56,167 nucleotides of DNA from JAVVHE01 sp032249695 (GCA_032249695.1 JAVVHE010000017.1:1-56167), one strand, 5' to 3'; shown: positions 45,611 to 54,150, counted from the stretch's first letter. The notes: generated by a model from the letters alone, not told the origin. Translations and numbers: made by a program.

Positions 45611-46435
45611 ATGCAGACAACCACCAGCGCCACCCGCCCAGAGCCAGGAGTGGCCGTTATCCCAACCATCAACTGGTTGGGATTGCGCACCATGTATTGC
45701 AAGGAGGTGCGGCGATTCGTGAAGGTCCAGCTGCAGACGATCTGGGCGCCGGGGATCAATACGCTGCTGTTCCTCGTGATCTTCACGGTCGGCATGGGCC
45801 GCGGCGCCCGCGTGGTTTGGGACGTGCCCTACGCCGACTTCCTCGCGCCCGGCCTTGCTGCCATGGGCATGATGCAGAACGCGTTTGCGAATACCAGCTC
45901 GTCGCTTCTCGTCTCTAAGGTTCAGGGCACCATCATCGACAGCCTGATGCCGCCGCTGTCGGCTGGAGAGCTGCTCGTCGCCTATGTCGGCGGGGCGGTG
46001 ACGCGCGCGTGGGCGATCGGGTTGGTGACGCTGCTTGCGATGGCCTTCTGGCCGGGCGTCCATCTCCACATGCCAAACATCGCGGTCGCGCTGTTCTTCG
46101 GCACCGTTGCTTCCGTGATGCTTGCCTTGCTGGGTCTGCTGACCGGCATCTGGGCGGAGAAGTTCGATCACGCAGCGGCGATCGCCAACTTCGTCGTGCA
46201 ACCGCTGACGCTGCTTTCGGGCACGTTCTACACGCTGTCGGTGCTTGCAGCGCCGTGGGACCGGCTCGCGCACCTGAACCCGTTCTTTCATGCAATCGAC
46301 GGATTCCGCTCGGCGTTCCTGCACCGATCCGACGGCGACGTCGCGGTTTCGGCGGGCGTGCTGCTGTTCATCGCAGCGCTTCTGTGGTTCGTCGCATATC
46401 GCGCGCTGAAGTCCGGCTGGAAGCTCAAGGCTTGA
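45611..46435 (+). CDS. ABC-2 type transporter permease
   Basis: This 274-residue protein with about six membrane helices is of the ABC-2 family. TMYCKEVRRFVKVQLQTIWA precedes the first helix, FLAPGLAAMGMMQNAFANTS follows, and LLSGTFYTLSVLAAPWDRLA, then NPFFHAIDGFRSAFL near residue 225, is the typical C-terminal region. The start at 45611 is the second in-frame ATG; the one at 45581 overlaps the region before gcrA's start. No ATPase gene is adjacent on either side, so its partner is encoded elsewhere. It lies 42 bases before lepB. The substrate is unknown. Confidence 0.9.
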   Translation: MQTTTSATRPEPGVAVIPTINWLGLRTMYCKEVRRFVKVQLQTIWAPGINTLLFLVIFTVGMGRGARVVWDVPYADFLAPGLAAMGMMQNAFANTSSSLLVSKVQGTIIDSLMPPLSAGELLVAYVGGAVTRAWAIGLVTLLAMAFWPGVHLHMPNIAVALFFGTVASVMLALLGLLTGIWAEKFDHAAAIANFVVQPLTLLSGTFYTLSVLAAPWDRLAHLNPFFHAIDGFRSAFLHRSDGDVAVSAGVLLFIAALLWFVAYRALKSGWKLKA

Positions 46436-46477
46436 CCCCGCGCGCCCTGCGGCCCCAAGGCGCGTGGCTGTTGAACT

Positions 46478-47356
46478 GTGGCCAATAGCGAGCGCCCTGA
46501 CCCCATGATTCCCGACGCTGCCGACGCGGACGCGCGCGCCGCCCACCTCGCGCGCGGCGCGAAGATGCAATCGACGCTGATGGAGTGGGTCAAGACGATC
46601 GTCTCGGCGCTTGCCATCGCGGTTGTGCTGCGTTCGTTCCTGTTCGAACCGTTCAATATCCCTTCGGGATCGATGCTCCCCAAGCTGGAGGTCGGCGACT
46701 ATCTGTTCGTGGCCAAATGGCCCTATGGCTACAGCCGCTACAGCTTCCCGTTCGGCCCGCCGCTGTTCGATGGCCGGATCGGCGGCAGCCCGCCCACGCG
46801 CGGCGACGTGATCGTGTTCCGCAACCCCAACAATTCCAGCGTCGATTTCATCAAGCGGCTGATCGGCCTGCCTGGCGACCAGATCCAGATGCGCGAGGGC
46901 GTGCTCTACATCAACGGCCAGGCCGTGCCGAAGGTGCGCGTGGCCGACGCGGTCATCCCGATCACGCGCGACGAGGATTGCCGCGCAGGGTTCGAGACGA
47001 CGGTGCGCGAGCCCAACGGCAAGGGCGGCTTCAACTGTCGCTACCGCCAGTTCCGCGAAACGTTGCCGGGCGGGCGAACCTATAACGTGCTCGATCAGTC
47101 GGACAGCGCGCCGGGCGACAACACGCAGGTGTTCATCGTGCCTGCTGGCCATTACTTCATGATGGGCGACAACCGCGACGATTCCGCCGACAGCCGTTTC
47201 GGGGCGGCCGAGCAAGGTGTGGGGTTCGTGCCCGCCGAGAACCTCGTCGGTCGCGCGACGATCATGTGGTTCTCGATCGACGGCACCGCGCATTGGTACG
47301 CGCCGTGGACCTGGCCCGGCGCGATCCGCTTCAGCCGGATCGGCACGACCTTCTGA
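46478..47356 (+). CDS. lepB: signal peptidase I
   Basis: LepB cleaves signal peptides from exported proteins at the outer face of the inner membrane. The 292-residue protein (GTG start at 46478; an ATG at 46505 is a second choice) has one N-terminal membrane helix (VKTIVSALAIAVVLRSFLF). The catalytic Ser is in NIPSGSMLPKLEVGD near residue 65, the general-base Lys in DFIKRLIGLPGD near residue 127, and the C-terminal signature GDNRDDSADSRFG near residue 229. It sits before rnc and era as is usual, but with an unusual 0.4-kb spacer. Confidence 0.95.
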   Translation: MANSERPDPMIPDAADADARAAHLARGAKMQSTLMEWVKTIVSALAIAVVLRSFLFEPFNIPSGSMLPKLEVGDYLFVAKWPYGYSRYSFPFGPPLFDGRIGGSPPTRGDVIVFRNPNNSSVDFIKRLIGLPGDQIQMREGVLYINGQAVPKVRVADAVIPITRDEDCRAGFETTVREPNGKGGFNCRYRQFRETLPGGRTYNVLDQSDSAPGDNTQVFIVPAGHYFMMGDNRDDSADSRFGAAEQGVGFVPAENLVGRATIMWFSIDGTAHWYAPWTWPGAIRFSRIGTTF

Positions 47357-47770
47357 CGATGGCCGTCGCCCAATGGCGGCCCGGGGACGATGCCCGCCAC
47401 GCTCGCTTCGTCCGGGCGCAGCGCCGGGCAGCGCTCGGCCTGCTGACGCCGCGGCCGGGCGAGGCATTCGCGGCTGGTTGACGGGCGTCCGCGAACCGGC
47501 CTTCGCCGAAGCTGGCGATCATCTGCTGGCGCGCGCGGAAGCTAGCCGTGGCGATGTGGACGCGGCGTGCTACACGCCGCGCATGAGCCAACCCGTCCGT
47601 CTGCTGCCGCTCCGTAAAGCCAAGCAGGCGTTTTCGCGCGTTGTCAGCGGAGCCGCGGCCGGTGCTGCCTACCCGATCACTCGCGTTGCTAAGCCGGTGG
47701 CGCGCGTCGGCAATCCGGTTGCGGACGCCGGGCTGTCTCCGCGCGCCCCAGCGCTGCTGGGTATCGCTTG
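47357..47770 (+). other. 414-base spacer between lepB and rnc with two doubtful small ORFs
   Basis: In a normally compact lepB-rnc-era block this stretch has no recognised gene. It contains an ATG two bases after the lepB stop (47359-47481, 40 codons) and a second short frame (47583-47771) whose stop overlaps the rnc start. A perfect inverted repeat lies at 47561-47581. The first small frame has no ribosome site and an ordinary GC-rich composition, so it is probably not a gene. Confidence 0.5.
47561..47581 (+). promoter_or_regulatory. 21-base palindrome upstream of rnc
   Basis: CGCGGCGTG and CACGCCGCG are perfect inverted complements separated by CTA. The site ends one base before the ATG of a 62-codon frame that overlaps the rnc start. 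As RNA it would be a stable hairpin, a possible target for RNase III autoregulation of rnc. As DNA it would be a possible operator. Confidence 0.4.
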
Positions 47771-47771
47771 A
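47583..47771 (+). CDS. doubtful small protein upstream of rnc (62 residues)
   Basis: The open frame reads MSQPVRLLPLRKAKQAFSRV, then an Ala/Gly-rich part and ITRVAKPVARVGNPVADAG. It has no recognised family. Its stop shares one base with the rnc ATG (TGATG), which is the type of overlap used for coupling, and a perfect hairpin precedes it. Against it: no ribosome site, and long open frames are common by chance at this base composition. It could be a leader peptide or nothing. Confidence 0.25.
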   Translation: MSQPVRLLPLRKAKQAFSRVVSGAAAGAAYPITRVAKPVARVGNPVADAGLSPRAPALLGIA

Positions 47772-48430
47772 TGAGCACGGACGCCGAAGACTGGGCCGCA
47801 GCCGCTCTCGGCCACCGGTTCCGAGATCCCGCTCTGCTCGCCGAGGCGCTCACGCATGGCAGCATGGGTCAGCCCGACTATCAGCGGCTGGAGTTTCTGG
47901 GCGACCGGGTGCTCGCGCTGGCCACCGCCGAGCGGCTTTACCAGGGCGGCGAGGAGCTGGCGGCGATGGCGCGCCGCCTCGCAGCGCTCGTCGACCGCGG
48001 CCGCTGCGCAGCCGTCGCGCGTGCGCTGGGCGCGGCGTCGCACATCCGCGTCGACCGGGGCGCGCGCGCGGCGGGAGTGCATGGCCAGGACAACGTGCTC
48101 GCCGACGTGTGCGAGGCGCTGATCGGCGCGCTCTATCTCGATGGCGGCTGGGCCGCGGCGAGCGGGTTCATTGCGCGCGCCTGGGCGGGGCAGGCCGAGG
48201 CGGGCGACGCAGCCGGCCACCCCAAGAACCGCCTCCAGGAATGGGCAGCAGCGCGCGGCTTCAGGCTGCCGGCCTACGAGGTCGTCGCGCGCGAGGGGCC
48301 CGATCATGCGCCGCGCTTCCGCGTGCTGCTCTCGGTCACCGGCCAACAGCCCGTCGAGGCGATCGGCACGTCGAAGGCCGAAGCCGAGCGCGCGGCTGCC
48401 GAAGCGCTGCTGAAGCGGCTCGGCCTGTGA
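47771..48430 (+). CDS. rnc: ribonuclease III
   Basis: RNase III cuts double-stranded RNA, including the rRNA precursor. The 219-residue protein has the signature YQRLEFLGDRVLALA near residue 37 with the catalytic Glu and Asp, and a second acidic cluster in NVLADVCEALIGALYLDGGW near residue 110. The C-terminal double-stranded-RNA-binding domain starts at HPKNRLQEWAAARGF near residue 155 and ends GTSKAEAERAAAEALLKRLG. ATG 47771 is preferred over a TTG one codon upstream. Its TGA overlaps the GTG of era by four bases. Confidence 0.95.
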   Translation: MSTDAEDWAAAALGHRFRDPALLAEALTHGSMGQPDYQRLEFLGDRVLALATAERLYQGGEELAAMARRLAALVDRGRCAAVARALGAASHIRVDRGARAAGVHGQDNVLADVCEALIGALYLDGGWAAASGFIARAWAGQAEAGDAAGHPKNRLQEWAAARGFRLPAYEVVAREGPDHAPRFRVLLSVTGQQPVEAIGTSKAEAERAAAEALLKRLGL

Positions 48431-49323
48431 CGGCGCCGACACGCTGCGGGGTGGTTGCCGTCGTTGGCGCGCCGAACGCGGGCAAGTCGACGCTCGTCAA
48501 TGCGCTTGTCGGCGAGAAAGTCGCGATCGTGTCGCCGCGCGTGCAGACGACGCGCGCGCGGCTGATGGGCATCGCGGTCGAGGGCGACGCCCAGCTGCTG
48601 CTGGTCGACACGCCCGGCATCTTTGCGCCGCGCAAGCGGCTGGAGCGCGCGATGGTCAAGGCCGCGTGGGAGGGGGCCGAGGGCGCCGATGTCGTGCTGC
48701 TGCTGATCGACGCTCGGCGCGGGCTCGCCGACGACGTGGCCGAGATCGTCACCGGCCTTTCGCAGCGACCGGAGCCGAAATGGCTGGCGCTGACCAAGGT
48801 CGACATCGCGAGCAAGGAGCGGCTGCTGCCGCTCGCAGCCGAAGCGAACCAGCGCCTGCCGTTCGCCGAAACCTTCATGATCGCCGCGCCGCAGGGTGAC
48901 GGCGTGCCCGAGCTCAAGCGCCGGCTCGCAGCCGCGCTGCCCGCGGGGCCGTGGCACTTTCCGCCGGACCAGATCACCGACGCCACCACGCGCCTGCTCG
49001 CAGCCGAGCTGACGCGCGAGCAGATCTACCTACAGCTCCGCGACGAGCTGCCCTACGCCGCCACGATCGAGACCGAGCAGTTCAGCGAAGGCCCGCGCGC
49101 GACGACGATCCACCAGTCGATCCTCGTCGAGCGCGACAGCCAGAAGGCGATCGTGCTGGGCAAGGGCGGCACGCGCATCAAGGCCATCGGCGAGGCGGCG
49201 CGCGCCGAGCTCGAATCGCTGCTCGGCCGCCGCGTACACCTGTTCCTCCACGTAAAGGTCAAACCCGGCTGGGCCGACCGCCGCGACGCCTATGGCGAGA
49301 TGGGACTCGACTGGGTGGAGTAG
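48427..49323 (+). CDS. era: GTPase Era
   Basis: Era is an essential GTPase that binds 16S rRNA and assists small-subunit assembly. The 298-residue protein has G1 VVGAPNAGKSTLVNALVG near residue 11, G3 LLVDTPGIF near residue 60, G4 LTKVD near residue 123 and G5 in FMIAAPQGDG. The KH domain follows near residue 230 (HQSILVERDSQKAIVLGKGG). The start is GTG 48427, overlapping the rnc stop (GTGA). The frame remains open far upstream through rnc, but that part is not Era. Confidence 0.96.
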   Translation: MTAPTRCGVVAVVGAPNAGKSTLVNALVGEKVAIVSPRVQTTRARLMGIAVEGDAQLLLVDTPGIFAPRKRLERAMVKAAWEGAEGADVVLLLIDARRGLADDVAEIVTGLSQRPEPKWLALTKVDIASKERLLPLAAEANQRLPFAETFMIAAPQGDGVPELKRRLAAALPAGPWHFPPDQITDATTRLLAAELTREQIYLQLRDELPYAATIETEQFSEGPRATTIHQSILVERDSQKAIVLGKGGTRIKAIGEAARAELESLLGRRVHLFLHVKVKPGWADRRDAYGEMGLDWVE

Positions 49324-49333
49324 GCGCCGGGCG

Positions 49334-49993
49334 TCAGAGGTCGCGGTAGCGCGTGGTCGAATCGGTGTTGAGGCTGCTGCCCATCGCTTCGCCGCGGATC
49401 GAGATGGTCTGCTCGCGCAGCCGCGGGCGGCCGTCTGAGCCGAGGGCGTAGCGCGTCACGGCTTCGAAGCTGTCGATCTTGGCGACGATCCGCACGCGCA
49501 CCGGCTTGGGCGCATAGAGACGGTATTCGGTGACATACGGGCGATCGGGCGTGCCGCCGACGCGCACGTCGGCGATCACATGCTCGGACATCGACGCCAT
49601 CTGCCCGCGCAGGAAATCGGGCGGCAGCTTGGTGACGCGGTAGAGGTTCGGCTGCACGCGCTCGGCGCCGGCTGCGAGCAGCTCGGCGATGCGATAATAG
49701 CCCGCGGGTCTGGAGTTGCGCGCGCGCTTGCCGAACTGTTCAGCTTCCTCGGCCGTCGGCGGCTTGCCGTCGATCGACACCAGCGCGAATTGCGGCTGCG
49801 CAGTGGGGCTGTAGCGATCGACGACGACCTGCCGCTTGCCCCCGCTCAACGTCTCGGACGATCGCTCATAGGGCAGCGGCGGCGTCGTGCGCGCCCCTTC
49901 GATCAGCTTGGCGAGGACCGGATCGGCGGCAGGCGCCGGGGCGGCGGCGGCGGCGAACAGCGCCGCGGCGGGCAGGATGATGTGGCGAAGCAT
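49334..49993 (-). CDS. hypothetical exported protein (219 residues)
   Basis: This is not a recognised family. The start at 49993 gives a signal peptide (MLRHIILPAAALFAAAAAPA, then PAADP). The mature part begins VLAKLIEGARTTPPLPYERS and carries SSETLSGGKRQVVVDRYSPT, FLRGQMASMSEHVIADVRVG and a beta-rich C-terminus (YRLYAPKPVRVRIVAKIDSF). No membrane helix follows the leader, so it is probably a periplasmic or outer-membrane-attached soluble protein. The alternation of strands suggests a small beta-sandwich or lipid-binding fold, but this is a guess. It is convergent with era, with a 10-base gap. Confidence 0.75.
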   Translation of the reverse strand: MLRHIILPAAALFAAAAAPAPAADPVLAKLIEGARTTPPLPYERSSETLSGGKRQVVVDRYSPTAQPQFALVSIDGKPPTAEEAEQFGKRARNSRPAGYYRIAELLAAGAERVQPNLYRVTKLPPDFLRGQMASMSEHVIADVRVGGTPDRPYVTEYRLYAPKPVRVRIVAKIDSFEAVTRYALGSDGRPRLREQTISIRGEAMGSSLNTDSTTRYRDL

Positions 49994-50698
49994 GGATCGT
50001 CCCCTCCCGCGTCGGGCAGCCCGACGCAAGACGCAGCCCGCCGCTTAGCGCGGGATGAACCGGATGCCGACCATCCTGAGGCGGTATGGCGGGCCCGCGC
50101 TGCGCAGCGCGCGTCGCCGGCGGCGCATGCGGCGCCTTTCGCGTCCGCCCGCCACGGCGCATGGCGCAAGGCGGCCCGACGCGGCCGCTTGGCAGCGGCG
50201 ACGCCTGGCGGGCTTGAAACCGGAACCCCCGGCCCGGAGTGGCGGGCCGGGGGGTGCGGCTGGGCGGAAGGGCAAGCGACGGGCGTCCGGGCCGCTAAGC
50301 CCGGCATACCATGAGACCGGCATCAGATACTTTATGTTCGCAGAGCCTCTGACCCCGGCCCCGCTTGTAGGGCGTGTGCCGCCCCGCCGGTCTCGCGTCG
50401 CATCTCCTTCCACCGTCACCGAACAGCCCGCCGCACGAGCGGACCGCCGACTAAGCCCGGCCGCGCCACTCGCGCCGCACCCGACCTGAGCGCGAGAGGA
50501 CGCCCGCATGTCCTACAAGTCAAGCGCAAAGGAACCGGTCTGGTTATAGAAATGCCGATGCCGCTGGCGCCCGCCCGCCCCTGCGGCTCGCGATGTGCGG
50601 ATGAATTCGGGCGGCGTTCGGGGGCGCTGGCTGGCCAGCGACTGCTGCCGCCTCGGGTCGCGCTCGACGCGGGAAAATTGCCGGGCCATAGGGCGCCC
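49994..50698. other. 705-base gene-poor region
   Basis: No open frame here on either strand has protein-like composition: the long frames are Arg/Pro/Ala-rich and change character abruptly. The stretch includes a stable inverted repeat at 50226-50253 and a short A/T-richer segment near 50510-50551. It may hold the promoters of the hypothetical exported protein and of the CitE-like gene, and could hide a small RNA, but I cannot identify one. Confidence 0.5.
50226..50253. repeat. perfect 11-base inverted repeat
   Basis: CCCCCGGCCCG (50226-50236) and CGGGCCGGGGG (50243-50253) are exact inverted complements around the 6-base loop GAGTGG. No T run follows on either strand. It is the strongest hairpin I noticed in the gene-free stretches. 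Confidence 0.6.
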
Positions 50699-51511
50699 AT
50701 GCAGCGCTTCCGCTCACTTCTCTACGTTCCCGCAGCCAACGCCCGCGCGATCGAGAAGGCGCGGACGCTGCCGTGCGACGCGGTGATCCTGGACCTCGAG
50801 GACTCTACCGCGCCCGAGGCGAAGGCGGCGGGGCGAGCGGCTGTGGCCGAAGCGTTGGCGGCTGGGTTCGGTGGCCGGCTCACGCTGGTCCGAGTGAACC
50901 GGCTGGGCAGCGCCGACTGCGACGCGGACCTCGACATGCTCGCCTACCGCAGCCCGGGCGCGGTGCTGTTCCCGAAAGTCGCCTCGGCTGCCGAGGCCAA
51001 GGCCGCCGTGACCGCCGTTACGCCGACGCCTGCGTGGGCGATGATCGAAACGCCCGCCGCGGTGCTCGCCGCGTCCGCCATCGCTGCCTCGGGCGTGCGT
51101 GGGCTGGTGGCGGGCTGGAACGACTTGACGCTCGGCGCCGGGCTGACGCTGTCGCCGGACCGGCGCGAATTGTGGGCGGCGATCGGAATGCTGGTGCTTG
51201 CAGCGCGCGCTGCTGGGATCGCCGTGCTCGATGGAGTGCCGCTGGCGCTGCGCGACGCCGCTTCGACTCGCGCCGAGGCTGCGCAGGCGCGCGCCTTCGG
51301 CTTCGACGGCAAGACGCTGGTCCATCCCGACCAGATCGCTCCGACGCACGAGGGCTTCGCGCCGAGCCCCGCCGAGATTGCCGCCGCGCAGGCGCTGCTT
51401 GCCGCGTGGAGCGCACGCCCGCCCGGCACCGGCGTGATCGCCCACGGTGGCAGCCTCGTCGAATCGCTCCATGCCGAGGCGGCGCGGCGGCTCTTGGCGC
51501 GCGCGGGCTGA
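50699..51511 (+). CDS. HpcH/HpaI aldolase/citrate lyase (CitE-like) family protein
   Basis: This 270-residue TIM-barrel lyase is of the CitE/malyl-CoA lyase type, acting on acyl-CoA esters with a divalent metal. It has RSLLYVPAANARAIEKARTL at the N-terminus (residues 5-24), the metal-linked acidic residues in DAVILDLEDSTAPEAK near residue 30, LTLVRVNRL near residue 64, WAMIETPAAVLA near residue 115 and the C-terminal GKTLVHPDQIAPTHEGFAP. It lacks the citrate lyase alpha and gamma partners, so it is not part of a citrate lyase complex. The start at 50699 is set by family length. The RNase P RNA begins 18 bases downstream. Confidence 0.9.
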   Translation: MQRFRSLLYVPAANARAIEKARTLPCDAVILDLEDSTAPEAKAAGRAAVAEALAAGFGGRLTLVRVNRLGSADCDADLDMLAYRSPGAVLFPKVASAAEAKAAVTAVTPTPAWAMIETPAAVLAASAIAASGVRGLVAGWNDLTLGAGLTLSPDRRELWAAIGMLVLAARAAGIAVLDGVPLALRDAASTRAEAAQARAFGFDGKTLVHPDQIAPTHEGFAPSPAEIAAAQALLAAWSARPPGTGVIAHGGSLVESLHAEAARRLLARAG

Positions 51512-51529
51512 GCGACTATCGTCGCTCGA

Positions 51530-51902
51530 GGCCAGAGGGTCGGACGGCCGCCGGTCTCCGTTGAGGAGGCGGGAGGAAAGTCCGGGCTCCATGGACGAAC
51601 GGCGCCGGGTAATGCCCGGCCGGAGCGATCCGAGGGACAGCGCCACAGAGACCGAACCGCTCGCCGCTTTCGGGCGGCAGTAAGGGTGAAAAGGTGCGGT
51701 AAGAGCGCACCGGGCGCCGGGCAACCGGGGCCGCATGGCAAGCCCCGCCGGGAGCAAGACCGAATAGGGACCGTCGCCCTTCGTCCGGGCGCATGGCGGT
51801 TCGGGTTGGTTGCTGGAGGCGGCGCGCAAGCTCCGCCCTAGAGGAATGGCCGTCCCCGGGGTCCGCCCCGGGACAGAACCCGGCTTACAGACCCTCTGGC
51901 CG
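51530..51902 (+). ncRNA. rnpB: RNase P RNA (M1 RNA, class A)
   Basis: This is the catalytic RNA that matures tRNA 5' ends. The outer P1 stem pairs GGCCAGAGGGTC (51530-51541) with GACCCTCTGGCC (51890-51901). The conserved core appears as GAGGAAAGTCCGGGCTCC in the 5' part, AGTAAGGGTGAAAAGGTGCG in the middle and ACAGAACCCGGCTTACAG at the 3' end. Total length of about 372 nucleotides is normal. The 5' end may extend a few bases further. It converges on the FNT gene with about 9 bases between them. Confidence 0.96.
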
Positions 51903-51910
51903 TTTGCCTG

Positions 51911-52771
51911 TCACGCGAGCTCGTCGGCGACCTGCGCGTGCGCCAACAGCGCGAACAGCCCGGTGCCGCCGACGACGTTGCCCGCCAGCACCGGCAGGAA
52001 GAAATGGCCGACGAACCAGCCGACGCTTTCGGTCCCGGACCACAGCAGGAGGAACGCCTCGGCGGAGCCGGCGACGACGTGCGCCCAGCCTGAGGCCGAG
52101 ATCGCGTAGGTAAAGGCTGCGATCACCCAGAAACTGTGCCCCCGTTCGGCGGAAATCACCCAGGCGATCGCAGCCATCGTGAAGCCTGCGGGAATTGCGT
52201 GCGCGAACAGCTCGCCCGCCGTTCCGTCCTGCAGCTTGGCGGACACCGCGAGCATGCCCCGCAGCACATCGGGCGGCTGCACCTGGCCCAGCACCACCAG
52301 CGCCGCGGCGGCGCAGGTGCCGAGAAGATTGCCCGTCAGCACCAGCGCCCACAGCCGCGCGACCCGGACCGCGGTCGCGACCGATGGCGTGCGGGCGAGC
52401 GGGATGATGGCCACGACGGTCTGCTCGGTGAACAGCTGCAGGCGGCCCATCACCGCGATCAGGAAGCCGACCGGATAGCCGAGCGCGATCACCAGCTCGC
52501 CGGCGCCGCGCGCGTAAAGCGAGCCCGAAAGCGACACCGACGCCATGATCGCGAAACCAGCCGCGACGCCCGACCACAGCAGCGACTGCGCGGGACGCTG
52601 CAATTCATGCTCGCCCGCCCTGGCGATCGTTGCGTGGACGACGCGCGCGGGCGTGGGTGCGTTCGCACGCGCCTTCGCTTCGTCGTGGCCGGCCTGCGCC
52701 TGCTCGCTGGTTTGCTGCACGCCGGGCACGCTGCCCGTCCGCCCGCCGGAAGGTGTTTGCTGCTGCATCAT
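51911..52771 (-). CDS. formate/nitrite transporter (FNT) family protein
   Basis: This 286-residue inner-membrane channel of the FNT family carries formate, nitrite or hydrosulfide in relatives. After a hydrophilic Gln/Thr-rich N-terminus of about 50 residues, six helices follow, starting with QSLLWSGVAAGFAIMASVSL. Family-like segments include LGYPVGFLIAVMGRLQLFTE, TGNLLGTCAAAALVVLG and HFFLPVLAGNVVGGTGLFAL near the C-terminus. The ion cannot be decided. No formate dehydrogenase or nitrite reductase gene is nearby. A second ATG at 52768 is an equally possible start. Confidence 0.88.
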   Translation of the reverse strand: MMQQQTPSGGRTGSVPGVQQTSEQAQAGHDEAKARANAPTPARVVHATIARAGEHELQRPAQSLLWSGVAAGFAIMASVSLSGSLYARGAGELVIALGYPVGFLIAVMGRLQLFTEQTVVAIIPLARTPSVATAVRVARLWALVLTGNLLGTCAAAALVVLGQVQPPDVLRGMLAVSAKLQDGTAGELFAHAIPAGFTMAAIAWVISAERGHSFWVIAAFTYAISASGWAHVVAGSAEAFLLLWSGTESVGWFVGHFFLPVLAGNVVGGTGLFALLAHAQVADELA

Positions 52772-52804
52772 GCCCGGAACGCTCCGGGCACAGAAACCGA
52801 CGCG

Positions 52805-53431
52805 TTACGCTTCGTCGGTGGCAACGAGCAGCCAGTTGGGATCGGTGTTGGAGACGTGACGGCGGAAGGTCCACTCGTCGACCGCCGGATTGGCCGCGAC
52901 CGAGCCGGTGGCGATGCGCGCCTCGAACCGCACCGTCACCTCGGCCATCGCTCCCAGCAGCTGCGCCGCCGTGATGCGAGCCGAACCGATCGCGACCAGC
53001 CGGTTGTTCGCAACTGTGTCGCCGCGCGCTGCGATCGCGTCGCGGAAATGCTGGGCGACCTCGTCGGCAACGAACGGCTCGACCTCGCCGATGTCGCCCT
53101 TCCAGAACGCTTCGAGGATCATGCGGTAGGCACTTTTGGCGCCTTCGACGAAGCGCGCGGGATCGAAGCGCGGATCGGCGGCCGCGATGGCCGCGAGGGC
53201 GTCGCGCGCTTCGGCGGGCGCATCGGCGGGCAGATGCACGCGCGGGCGCGGCGCCATGTCGATGACCGGCTGCACCGGCCGCGCCACCTCCGGCTCCGGC
53301 CCGCGATAGCTGTCGCCGATCGGGCGCTGCTCATGCCCCGTGCGGCGACCGAGCACCGATACCAGCCGCAGCGCGATGAACCCGGCGAGCATCGCCAGGA
53401 ACACGATTTCAACCCATCCGCTGCCACTCAT
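52805..53431 (-). CDS. Tim44/TimA family adaptor protein
   Basis: This 208-residue protein has one N-terminal membrane helix (WVEIVFLAMLAGFIALRLVS). A Pro/charged linker follows, and then a Tim44-like domain from about residue 85 (DPRFDPARFVEGAKSAYRMI and EAFWKGDIGEVEPFVADEV), ending VDEWTFRRHVSNTDPNWLLV. Related TimA proteins of alphaproteobacteria are bacterial relatives of the mitochondrial import protein Tim44. The gene lies divergently beside secB, as in other alphaproteobacteria, which supports a link to protein export. The start at 53431 is the third of three close in-frame ATGs (53449, 53437, 53431). Confidence 0.88.
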   Translation of the reverse strand: MSGSGWVEIVFLAMLAGFIALRLVSVLGRRTGHEQRPIGDSYRGPEPEVARPVQPVIDMAPRPRVHLPADAPAEARDALAAIAAADPRFDPARFVEGAKSAYRMILEAFWKGDIGEVEPFVADEVAQHFRDAIAARGDTVANNRLVAIGSARITAAQLLGAMAEVTVRFEARIATGSVAANPAVDEWTFRRHVSNTDPNWLLVATDEA

Positions 53432-53622
53432 CCGCATCGCACCTTGCATGTTCGGCCAAACGCCACGCCGCAGTCTAGCAACGCCCGCAGCGATCGTCTA
53501 ACCACCTGCGACCTGAACGGAGATAGGGCGGCGGGCTCACCATACAACGGCCCATGCCCTGCGATGCTGCCGTCCGCCGCACTAATCAGCCAATTCCCCG
53601 CAGAATTTCACGAGGCCGAGAT

Positions 53623-54132
53623 ATGGACGAAACCGCCACGCCCGAGATGACCGCCAACGGTCTGGACCAGATGCCGCAGGTCCGCATCGTCGCACAGTAT
53701 GTGAAGGATTTCTCGTTCGAGAACCCGAACGCTCCGAACAGCTTCAACCCGCAGCAGGGCGACGGTCCGCGCATCGAGGTGAGCGTTAACGTGAACGCGC
53801 GGAAAGCAACCGAAGAGCTGTTCGAGGTTGAGCTGAAGTTCAACGTCAACGCCAACGGCGACATCGGCGCGATCTTCGCAGTGGAACTGCTGTATGCCGG
53901 GCTGTTCGCGTTGAAGAACGTGCCCTACGACGCGCTGGAGCCGTTCCTGGTCGTCGAAGCGCCGCGCCTGATTTTTCCCTTTGCGCGCCGTATCATCGCC
54001 GACGCCACGCGTGACGGCGGTTTCGCTCCGCTGATGCTCGATCCGATCGATTTCGCGTCGATGTATCTTGCGCGGATGGAGCAGGCCAATGGCGGGGGCC
54101 AGCTAACCGACATCACAGTCGGCAACGCCTGA
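53623..54132 (+). CDS. secB: protein-export chaperone SecB
   Basis: SecB keeps exported precursors unfolded and hands them to SecA. The 169-residue protein has the family features VRIVAQYVKDFSFENPNAPN near residue 18, VELKFNVNANGDIGAIFAVE near residue 67 and PLMLDPIDFASMYLARMEQ near residue 145. The start at 53623 (MDETATPEM) follows CGAGG; an ATG 69 bases upstream in frame is rejected on family length. The intergenic region with the divergent TimA gene is about 190 bases. Confidence 0.96.
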   Translation: MDETATPEMTANGLDQMPQVRIVAQYVKDFSFENPNAPNSFNPQQGDGPRIEVSVNVNARKATEELFEVELKFNVNANGDIGAIFAVELLYAGLFALKNVPYDALEPFLVVEAPRLIFPFARRIIADATRDGGFAPLMLDPIDFASMYLARMEQANGGGQLTDITVGNA

Positions 54133-54150
54133 GGACGAACGGGTGCGCCG

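Noticed and set aside
45440..47467. 675-codon minus-strand frame spanning gcrA, the permease and lepB
   Set aside because: Crosses the ends of three genes and has a His/Arg-rich non-protein composition.
50055..50489. 144-codon plus-strand frame in the gene-poor stretch
   Set aside because: Arg- and Pro-rich throughout, without ribosome site or recognisable segment, and it runs through the stable hairpin.
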